NCBI GenBank assembly: GCA_964449465.1
Contig: CAYVBK010000016.1
Span: 1-64,000 of the forward strand
Length of the DNA: 64,000 nucleotides
Source: CAYRXM01 sp964449465
Lineage (GTDB): Bacteria; Chloroflexota; Anaerolineae; JAFGEY01
Reading direction: 5' to 3'
The notes beneath the pieces were generated by a model. That model had not been told where the DNA came from. It searched no databases and was given only the letters and a program-made list of their open reading frames with translations. The translations under genes were made by a program, and so were the position numbers. Of the stretch, positions 16,343-23,125 are shown in pieces (position 1 is the first letter of the stretch; the number at the start of each line of letters is the position of its first letter).

Positions 16343-18070
16343 ATGCCTATCCGTGTTCTCTCGCCCGATGTGGCCGCCAAGATTGCTGCCGGTGAAGTGA
16401 TCGAGCGGCCGGCTTCGGTGGTCAAAGAGTTGATCGAAAATGCCATTGATGCGGCCGCGACGACCATCTATGTCGAAATTCGGCAGGCCGGGCGGCAGTT
16501 GATCCGCGTGTCGGATGATGGCTGCGGCATTCCGGCGGCCGAGGTGCAGGTGGCTTTTGCCCGGCACGCCACCAGCAAGCTGCAATCGGTAGATGACCTG
16601 GATCATTTGCATACGCTGGGGTTCCGTGGCGAGGCGCTGGCCAGCATTGCCGCCGTGTCACACGTCACTCTGCTCACCCGCGCCGCCGACGAGTCGGTTG
16701 GCACACGGGTGCGCCTGCAAGAAGGGCTGGTGGCGTCGGTTGAGCCGTTTGCCCATCCACGCGGCTCGACGTTCAACGTGGAAAATCTCTTTTACAATGT
16801 GCCGGCCCGCCTCAAGTTTTTGCGCAGCGACGCCACCGAGCGCAAGCACATTGACGACTTGATTGCCCGTTATGCTATGGCCTGGCCGCCGGTGCGGTTT
16901 TCGCTGCAAAACCAGGATCGTCTTGTCTTGCGCACGCCGGGCAGCGGCGCGTTGATGGATGTGCTGATCGAGGTGTATGGGCTAGAGGCGGCGCAGGCCA
17001 TGATCCAGGTCGAGTTGGAAGAAGAGGGCCTCCGGGTGAGCGGCTATGTCGGACGCCCCGAAGCGCACCGCGCTGGCCGCGACCAGATGACCCTGTTTGT
17101 CAACGGACGGTGGATTCAGGATGCCAGCCTGACATTTGCTGTCGAGCAGGCCTATCACACTATGCTGCCGCAGGGTCGCCATCCGCTGGCCGTGTTGCGT
17201 CTGACCGTGCCGCCGGAAGAGTTGGATGTTAACATTCACCCCACCAAGAGCGAGGTCAAATTTCAGCGGCGCGATGTCGTTTTCAGGGCGGTGCAGCGGG
17301 CGGTGCGCGAGTCGTTGCTGGGGCTGTCGGCACCGCCGTCGGCAGGCGGGGTTGCTTGGGGCGAGCCGTGGCCGGAGCGGGTGGGTGGCCAGGCGGCGCA
17401 GTTGGCCTTGAACCTGTACCGTCCGCCGGCGCCGCCTTTGCCCTCAACCTGGCAGCCGGCGCAGTCTCAGCCAGAGCCAGAGCCGCCGACGGCTTTGCCG
17501 CCGCTGCGGGTGATCGGCCAGGTAGCGCAGATGTATATCATTGCCGAGGGACCGCAGGGGTTGTATCTGATCGATCAGCATGCGGCGCACGAGCGGGTGT
17601 TGTATGAGCAGTTGATCCGACAGCACGAGCAGCAGGCTGTGTCTATGCAGGCCTTGATCGAGCCGTTGCCGGTCGAGTTGACGCTGGGGCAGGCCGAAGA
17701 GTTGGAAGTGTGGCTGGAGCCGTTGGGTCAAATTGGGTTCGAGATCGAGCCGTTTGGGGGCAGCACGGTGCTGCTGCGCAGCGTGCCGGCGGTGCTGGCT
17801 CGCGCCGATGTGCGCCAGGCCTTGAGCGACCTTTTGGATGAGTTGGCCGCCGGAGAAGAGCCGCTGGCCCAAGAGACACATCAACGTTTGGCGGCGGCGG
17901 CCTGCAAACGAGGAGCGGTCAAGGCCGGGCAGGTGTTGAGCCCGCCCGAAATGGTCGAGTTGATTGCCCGCCTGGAGCAGTGCGCTGCACCGCGCACCTG
18001 CCCGCACGGTCGCCCCACCATGATCTTGCTCAGTCAGGGGTGGATGGAGCGCGAGTTTGGGCGGCGGTAG
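16343..18070 (+). CDS. mutL: DNA mismatch repair endonuclease MutL
   Basis: 575 residues, ATG with GAGGG upstream. The GHKL ATPase region is complete: KIAAGEVIERPASVVKEL at the N-terminus, IRVSDDGCGI (residue ~57) and TLGFRGEALASI (~92). Domain 2 contains FVNGRWI and DVNIHPTKSEVKF (~290). A short Pro-rich linker (residues ~345-385) joins the C-terminal dimerisation/endonuclease domain. That domain carries DQHAAHERVLYE, which fits the metal-dependent nicking motif DQHA(x)2E(x)4E, plus ACKRGAVKAG and the zinc-site CPHGRPT. So this is the nicking MutL type expected in bacteria without MutH. No mutS is in the window. The 3' end overlaps the convergent transporter gene by 41 bp. Confidence 0.95.
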   Translation: MPIRVLSPDVAAKIAAGEVIERPASVVKELIENAIDAAATTIYVEIRQAGRQLIRVSDDGCGIPAAEVQVAFARHATSKLQSVDDLDHLHTLGFRGEALASIAAVSHVTLLTRAADESVGTRVRLQEGLVASVEPFAHPRGSTFNVENLFYNVPARLKFLRSDATERKHIDDLIARYAMAWPPVRFSLQNQDRLVLRTPGSGALMDVLIEVYGLEAAQAMIQVELEEEGLRVSGYVGRPEAHRAGRDQMTLFVNGRWIQDASLTFAVEQAYHTMLPQGRHPLAVLRLTVPPEELDVNIHPTKSEVKFQRRDVVFRAVQRAVRESLLGLSAPPSAGGVAWGEPWPERVGGQAAQLALNLYRPPAPPLPSTWQPAQSQPEPEPPTALPPLRVIGQVAQMYIIAEGPQGLYLIDQHAAHERVLYEQLIRQHEQQAVSMQALIEPLPVELTLGQAEELEVWLEPLGQIGFEIEPFGGSTVLLRSVPAVLARADVRQALSDLLDELAAGEEPLAQETHQRLAAAACKRGAVKAGQVLSPPEMVELIARLEQCAAPRTCPHGRPTMILLSQGWMEREFGRR

Positions 18071-19343
18071 AGCGGGCCGATCTGGCACTGTGCCACAGCC
18101 ACAGCGACTCGATGATCTGGGACAGTGTCAGGGCCAGTGCGGATAGAAATGCCCCCACCACCCCGCCGATGTTCACCCCACCGATCAGCACCGCCGACAA
18201 GACGACCAGGTTGATCACAGTGGCCCAGGCCACTGTTCCGGTTTTGCGGCCAAATACCACCACTCCCCGAAACCAGCTTTGGATCGTGGCCAACAGCGGC
18301 AGCAGCAGCACCAGTTGCAGTGTCGGCACGGCCAGGTCAATCAGTTCGTTCGGCAGTCCGGCCACCTCGCGTTGCCACCAGGGACCGATGGGTGTGCAAG
18401 CCACCAGAATCATCAATAGCAGCGACCAAACACCGATCAACGCGGCAAAGTCTTGCAATTTTTTCCGGCCGCCGGGTCGGTCCAGCAGCGCCACTACCAC
18501 CTCTTGCAGGCTAAAGCCAAAACTGCGCGTGACAAACAACTGTCCGCTGATCACCGGCCATACGGCCAGCGACTCGACCGGCAGCAGGGCGCGAGCCATG
18601 CCCCAGTTGAGCAGCGGCGTAGTGGCCAGGTTGACTGCCGATGTCCAGGTGAGGGGCAGGTAAAAGCGCAGCAGCACTCGCCAGGTCAAAGGGGGTTGAT
18701 CGGCGGGCCATACGGCCTGCTGCATTTGTCGCACTGCGCGGATGGACCAAAAGTGTACGGCAATGGCTTCGGCCATCGTAGAAACGGCCAGAGCCAATCC
18801 GCCGGCCACGGCCCCTTCTAATCGTCCCCAGTTTAGCCCCAATGCGCCCATGGTCAGGGCCGCCGCCAGTCGCAGCATGGTGCTCCAACTCATCTGGCGG
18901 GTGTGGCCGCAGCGGATCATAATTCCCTGAAAAAAACGGCGATAGCCGATGGCCGCCGGCCATGTGCTCATAACCACCAGGGTGGGACGCACCCGCGCAG
19001 CCACGTCATCTGGCACGCCCATCAACTGCCGCACTATAATGTCAAACAGCGGGGTGAGGCTGAGTGCCAGCATGCCAACTGTGACCAGGCCGTTCAGCAT
19101 GAACATGAACCGGCGCACCATCTGAAATGAGCGCACATCGCGCACCATGGCGTTTGAGGCGGTGAGCATGGAAATGATCGGGCTTTCGATGGCCAGAGCC
19201 AGCGAGACGGCCACGCCAAACGCGGCCAGTTGCAGTTTGGCTTGGGGCATACGGGCAATAAAAGCGGTGACGCCGGGCATTTCGGCGGACATGAGCAGCC
19301 AACTCAGAGCCAGGGGGAACCAGACACGCAGGATGGTGGCCAT
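18030..19343 (-). CDS. MATE/ANKH-like MOP-superfamily transporter
   Basis: 437 residues, about twelve hydrophobic segments. The N-terminal stretch (FPLALSWLLMSAEMPGVTAF, then FGVAVSLALAIESPIISML) and the GYRRFFQGIMIRCGHT loop resemble the ANKH-like branch of the multidrug/oligosaccharide/polysaccharide flippase superfamily rather than NorM-type pumps. The substrate is unknown. Start ATG 19343 chosen; TTG 19385 is an alternative that would overlap the solute-binding protein stop by 8 bp. Last gene of a 9-kb directon; its 3' end overlaps mutL. Confidence 0.75.
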   Translation of the reverse strand: MATILRVWFPLALSWLLMSAEMPGVTAFIARMPQAKLQLAAFGVAVSLALAIESPIISMLTASNAMVRDVRSFQMVRRFMFMLNGLVTVGMLALSLTPLFDIIVRQLMGVPDDVAARVRPTLVVMSTWPAAIGYRRFFQGIMIRCGHTRQMSWSTMLRLAAALTMGALGLNWGRLEGAVAGGLALAVSTMAEAIAVHFWSIRAVRQMQQAVWPADQPPLTWRVLLRFYLPLTWTSAVNLATTPLLNWGMARALLPVESLAVWPVISGQLFVTRSFGFSLQEVVVALLDRPGGRKKLQDFAALIGVWSLLLMILVACTPIGPWWQREVAGLPNELIDLAVPTLQLVLLLPLLATIQSWFRGVVVFGRKTGTVAWATVINLVVLSAVLIGGVNIGGVVGAFLSALALTLSQIIESLWLWHSARSARSTAAQTRAPSTPD

Positions 19344-19377
19344 ATTCAACTCGGAGGCCGGGGGGTGAGGCAGAGAT

Positions 19378-20154
19378 TTAGTCAAGCCAACGACTCTCGA
19401 TCTGACTCAACTCGCCGCTCTGACCTAGATCGACCAAAACCTGATCTATTGCCTCGCGCAGCGAGCGAGCCGATAATGGCACAGCGATCACAAATGGTTC
19501 GTCGTACAGCGGTTCGTCCAAAATGTTCAGGTCGGGGTGCTCACGGCGAAACAGCCGCGCCGAAACGTGGTCCACGATGGTGGCGTGTCCGGCCTGTGCT
19601 TGCGCCGCTGCACAGGCCGCCTGCGGCGTGTCGTGAGCGGTCAGGGTGAGGGCGATGCCCTTTTTTTGCAAGCGGCGGGCCTGCACATCGCTTTCTGCGC
19701 CCAGTTCGACATGGACGACCCGCCCGGCCAGGTCTTGCGGCGAGCGAATGTTGGGGTCCGAGGTCAGGATCACCGGTCCGGCGTTGAAATAGGGCGCCGT
19801 GTAGGCCACCGTGCGGGTGCGCCAGGCGTCATAGGGCAGAGCCGAAATTGCCGCATCAAACTGGCCCACTCGCAAGGCGTCAATCAGTCCTTCCCACCCT
19901 GAAACGACAAATTGTGCCTGCACGCCCAGCCTGTCGGCAATGGCACGCGCCAGGTCTACATCCAGGCCGATCAACTCGCCTTGTTCGTTCAGCGATTCAA
20001 ATGGCGGCCAGCTTGGATCCAGCCCCACACGCAGCACACCAGACGCCCGGACATGTGCCAGTGATTGGTCTTGGGCGCGACAGCCGATCAAGGTGCAAAT
20101 GGCAAATAGCAAATGGCAAATGGCAGATGGCAGATGGCGAATGGCAGGCTTCAT
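19378..20154 (-). CDS. Periplasmic-type amino-acid-binding lipoprotein (SBP family 3)
   Basis: 258 residues. A hydrophobic signal peptide ends in a lipobox (TLIGC, Cys about residue 25), so it is probably an anchored lipoprotein. The mature part has the family 3 pattern: LRVGLDPSWPPFE near residue 41, GELIGLDVDLARAIADRLG, and FDAAISALPYDAWRTRTV near 98, as in polar amino-acid binding proteins. No permease or ATPase gene is adjacent, so it may act with a distant transporter or as a sensor. The signal peptide is encoded by a heptanucleotide repeat. Radical SAM gene ends 4 bp upstream. Confidence 0.85.
   Translation of the reverse strand: MKPAIRHLPSAICHLLFAICTLIGCRAQDQSLAHVRASGVLRVGLDPSWPPFESLNEQGELIGLDVDLARAIADRLGVQAQFVVSGWEGLIDALRVGQFDAAISALPYDAWRTRTVAYTAPYFNAGPVILTSDPNIRSPQDLAGRVVHVELGAESDVQARRLQKKGIALTLTAHDTPQAACAAAQAQAGHATIVDHVSARLFRREHPDLNILDEPLYDEPFVIAVPLSARSLREAIDQVLVDLGQSGELSQIESRWLD
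20097..20145. repeat. Heptanucleotide tandem repeat, seven units
   Basis: Seven consecutive 7-base units of the form RRATRGC: AAATGGC, AAATAGC, AAATGGC twice, AGATGGC twice, GAATGGC. It lies within the coding sequence of the lipoprotein signal peptide. Since 7 is not a multiple of 3, the encoded peptide has a 21-base/7-residue period. Confidence 0.85.
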
Positions 20155-20158
20155 CTTT

Positions 20159-21631
20159 TTATTTTGTATGCGCCAACGCCCATTTGATCAGGGCCACTTC
20201 CGGCATCAGGGCATAGAAATTGAGCCGGATGCGTCGCCGCACCACCCAACCATAGACTCGCGCGGCCAGGCGCAGCAGCGGTGAGCGCATGGATTCTGGC
20301 ACAGTTTTGCCGTCCAGGAAAAAGGTGAAATAGGCCACTTGTTGCAAAAACCGCTCTTCGGCCGGGGTCAGCCAGCTATAGTCAATATGCTCCCAGCCCG
20401 ATTCGGTCCACCCTTCCAGCGTTTGGGGCATGGGCATACCGTTTTCCAGGCACAGGTCGAACAGGGCCGTGCCGGGGTAGGGGCTGTAGAGTTGTACCGG
20501 CGTGGCGTAGGCATATGGATTCTCTTCCACCAGGTCTACCATCAGGCGCATGGTGTCGCGCACCTCCGACACGGTCTCAGTGGGAAAGCCGCCCATCCAG
20601 CTAAACTTGGGGGCAATGTCGGCCTCTTGCAGCTTGCGGTTGGCGCGGATGACCTGGTCGCGGGTGATGCCTTTGTTGATCAGCCCTAAAACGCGGTCGT
20701 TGCCCGATTCGACGCCCAGGTAGAGGTGCTTGAAGCCGGCGCGGCGAAACAGGCGCAGGTCGTCCAGGCTCATACGGTCAATGTAATCAATGCGACAGTT
20801 GGTGCGCAGGGTCAACTTCAGGCCGCGTTCGAGAAGCAGCTCGCAGACCCGCCGCACCCGTTTGATCTGGGTGAAAAACTCGTCATCAATGATGTGGATG
20901 GCGTTGAGATGAAACTCGTCCACGATGCGCTCAATGTGCGCCAGGGTGCGTTCGGGGCTTTCGGCGCGATACCGCCGCCCGTCGGGGACGACGGTGAGGT
21001 AGCAATAGCCGCAGTGCATGGGGCAGCCGCGGCTGGTGGTGATTTGCAGCGAGCGTTCGCCCGGCACCTCAGACAGGATATAATGCTCCACTGCCACCAG
21101 GCTGTAATCCAGCGGCGGTAGATCGTCCATCGGTATAAAAGAACGCGGCGCATTGAATACCATCTCATTGTTGCGTTGCCACACCAGCCCGGCGATGGCG
21201 GACAGGTCGGCCTGCGCCCCGTTTTGGCGCCAGGCGCGGCTCAGATCCAGGGCGGTTTGTTCGCCTTCGCCCACTACCACCACATCCACCAAAGGGTGAG
21301 CCAGGGTTTGCGCCGGCAGGATGGTGGGGTGAACGCCGCCCCAAACGATGGGGATGGCGGGGTCGGCCTGGCGGACGATCTGGGCGGCCTCCAGACCCCA
21401 GTGAATTTGCCGTCCGGTCATCGAACTGATGCCCACCCACAGCGGGCGTTGGTGCAGGGCTGTGCGCAGGGTGTCGGTCCAGCGGTCATCGGTGCGCTGG
21501 TCAATGACCTGCACCGTAAAACTGTTTTGTTTCAGCACCGAGCCGATGTACAGGGCTGCCAGCGGCAGGCGGGTGGTGACGTTTTTAATGTCCCACAGGG
21601 TGCGGGGGTAAATGAGAATCACATCGCTCAT
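20159..21631 (-). CDS. B12-binding-domain radical SAM protein
   Basis: 490 residues from ATG 21631 (AAAGG seven bases upstream). Residues ~1-150 form a cobalamin-binding-like Rossmann domain (VILIYPRT, VGISSMTGRQIHWGLEAA, VWGGVHPTILP, VDVVVVGEGE). The radical SAM domain follows with the cluster motif SRGCPMHCGYCYL (Cx3Cx2C, residue ~197), then IHIIDDEFF and LYLGVESGNDRVL. The architecture is that of BchE/HpnR-like enzymes that methylate or rearrange unactivated carbons. The classic DxHxxG B12 motif is not obvious in what I read, so cobalamin binding is uncertain. Substrate unknown. Confidence 0.85.
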   Translation of the reverse strand: MSDVILIYPRTLWDIKNVTTRLPLAALYIGSVLKQNSFTVQVIDQRTDDRWTDTLRTALHQRPLWVGISSMTGRQIHWGLEAAQIVRQADPAIPIVWGGVHPTILPAQTLAHPLVDVVVVGEGEQTALDLSRAWRQNGAQADLSAIAGLVWQRNNEMVFNAPRSFIPMDDLPPLDYSLVAVEHYILSEVPGERSLQITTSRGCPMHCGYCYLTVVPDGRRYRAESPERTLAHIERIVDEFHLNAIHIIDDEFFTQIKRVRRVCELLLERGLKLTLRTNCRIDYIDRMSLDDLRLFRRAGFKHLYLGVESGNDRVLGLINKGITRDQVIRANRKLQEADIAPKFSWMGGFPTETVSEVRDTMRLMVDLVEENPYAYATPVQLYSPYPGTALFDLCLENGMPMPQTLEGWTESGWEHIDYSWLTPAEERFLQQVAYFTFFLDGKTVPESMRSPLLRLAARVYGWVVRRRIRLNFYALMPEVALIKWALAHTK

Positions 21632-21640
21632 GCACAACCT

Positions 21641-22252
21641 TTAATCTATGATTACCTTGACCTCGGTAAAGCCCATGGTGTAGAACCAGTTTTCAAAGAA
21701 AAGCTGCCCGTATCGGCGGGCCTGGGCCAGCAGTTCACCTTCCAGAGCAGCCTGGCGGATGATCTCTTCGGCCTCTTGACGTGTCCGGCTTTCCAGCCCC
21801 AGATCGCGGTCAATGAACCACGATTTTTGGTAATAGACCACATGGGTGCGCTCGTTGTCCAGGCGCACATAGAGGATTTGCGGCGGTGGCAGGTGCAACT
21901 GCACGCGTGAGCCATCGCTCCACAGATCGCCCTCTTGCAGGCGGCTCAGGTCGAATCCGGCGGCCACTTCGCCATAAGCGATCAAGACAATTTCTTCTTT
22001 GACCCCAAACTCGCGGCGAATGTCTTCTGGCACGCGGGTGCTGGTGACATCGGTGCTGAGGGTGTATTTGACCGTGGACAACTCGGCGGCCTGGCGAATC
22101 TGCTCAATGTTGACGATGGGCGCCAGAGGGGTGGCCGTCGGTGGGACAATCTGCGGACGTGGCAGGAGGGCGCCGACAACGCATGCCGATATGCTGACCA
22201 GGATGACGATGAACAGGACGATAATGCCCCAGATGAGCAAATCTTTGCGCAT
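21641..22252 (-). CDS. DUF4230-family membrane-anchored protein
   Basis: 203 residues, ATG with AAAGGAG 8 bases upstream. One N-terminal membrane segment (residues ~6-30), a short Pro/Thr linker, then a soluble domain with the DUF4230 pattern: LSTVKYTLST, IVLIAYGEVAAGFDLSRL, LHLPPPQILYVRLDNERT, and C-terminal helices (AALEGELLAQARRYGQLFFENWFYTMGF). Function unknown. It is a paralogue of the next upstream gene, 12 bp away. Confidence 0.8.
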   Translation of the reverse strand: MRKDLLIWGIIVLFIVILVSISACVVGALLPRPQIVPPTATPLAPIVNIEQIRQAAELSTVKYTLSTDVTSTRVPEDIRREFGVKEEIVLIAYGEVAAGFDLSRLQEGDLWSDGSRVQLHLPPPQILYVRLDNERTHVVYYQKSWFIDRDLGLESRTRQEAEEIIRQAALEGELLAQARRYGQLFFENWFYTMGFTEVKVIID

Positions 22253-22264
22253 CGTATTGCTCCT

Positions 22265-23047
22265 TTATTTGTGGATGACGATTACAATGTCGTTAAAGCC
22301 CAGGGCGCGCAAAAAGGCTTCGATCTGTACGCGGCCGCTCATTTCGGCCTGGCGCAGAATTTCACCTTCCAGTGCGCGATCCATCATGGCCTGCTCGGCC
22401 AGTTGCCGCGCCTCGCTCTCGATGGCCGGGTCGGGCTGGCGAAACAGGCCGGTGGTGCGTTCGTACACGCGGGTGCGTTGATTGTCTATTTTGCTGTAAA
22501 AAATTTCCGGCGGCGGCAGGGTGATGGTGACGCGGTTGCCCTCGACCACAATGTCTTCTCTGGTCACGCGGGCCATGTCAAAGCCGGCCACCACTTCGCC
22601 TTCGGCCAGGAGGAGTAGCTTGTCGGTGCCCAAAACCTTGTCCCACACGGTGTTGGGCTGTCGTTCCAGGTCAATGATGGTCGAGGCCATATATTTGACC
22701 GTTTCCAGCCGTCCCAACAGGCGCACTTCGGTGATGATCACGCGCGGGGTGGGCGTGGGTGTAGGTGTCCATGTGGGGGTGGCGGTGGGGCGTGGCGTGG
22801 CCGTGGGCGTGCCGGTGGGTGGCAGGGTGGACGTGGCCGTCGGTGCGACGGTGGATGTGGCCTTGCGCACAGTGGGCCAGGGCTGTGCAGGCACGGCCGA
22901 GGCGGTGGGCGAGGGTGTGCCTTGAGCGGCCATGTACCGGCCAAATGAAAAGGCCAGCAGCCCGATCATGCCGGTCAAGGCCAGTGCTGCCACAACGATC
23001 AAGGCGATCCATAACCAGGGTTTCCATTTTTCCCGTTGTTTGTGCAT
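22265..23047 (-). CDS. DUF4230-family membrane-anchored protein with Thr-Pro linker
   Basis: 260 residues from ATG 23047 (AGGATGAG upstream; ATG 23056 is also in frame). One N-terminal membrane segment, then a long low-complexity TPTPTP-type linker (residues ~45-100), then the DUF4230 domain: LETVKYMAST, LLLLAEGEVVAGFDMARV, VTITLPPPEIFYSKIDNQRT, ALEGEILRQAEMSGRVQIEAFL. The linker would hold the domain away from the membrane, across a wall. It pairs with the DUF4230 gene downstream; the two may form a heteromer. Confidence 0.8.
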   Translation of the reverse strand: MHKQREKWKPWLWIALIVVAALALTGMIGLLAFSFGRYMAAQGTPSPTASAVPAQPWPTVRKATSTVAPTATSTLPPTGTPTATPRPTATPTWTPTPTPTPRVIITEVRLLGRLETVKYMASTIIDLERQPNTVWDKVLGTDKLLLLAEGEVVAGFDMARVTREDIVVEGNRVTITLPPPEIFYSKIDNQRTRVYERTTGLFRQPDPAIESEARQLAEQAMMDRALEGEILRQAEMSGRVQIEAFLRALGFNDIVIVIHK

Positions 23048-23096
23048 AGAACTCATCCTACAAGAAACTGCGAGGGGGCAGGTGTAGCGGCAAGCG

Positions 23097-23119
23097 GGGG
23101 CAAGGGCAAGCCTTGCCCC
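23097..23119. repeat. GC-rich palindrome
   Basis: 9-bp perfect arms (23097-23105 with 23111-23119, GGGGCAAGG/CCTTGCCCC) and 5-base loop, inside the 78-bp gap between two co-directional minus-strand genes. Flanking GTGTA/TACAC can extend it imperfectly. No T tract follows. Confidence 0.55.
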
Positions 23120-23125
23120 TACACT

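Noticed and set aside
20097..20145. Possible CRISPR or attachment site
   Set aside because: Short 7-base units without spacers inside a coding sequence.
22740..22930. Repetitive tract in the second DUF4230 gene as a separate repeat element
   Set aside because: It encodes the Thr-Pro linker and is imperfect; codon-level low complexity explains it.
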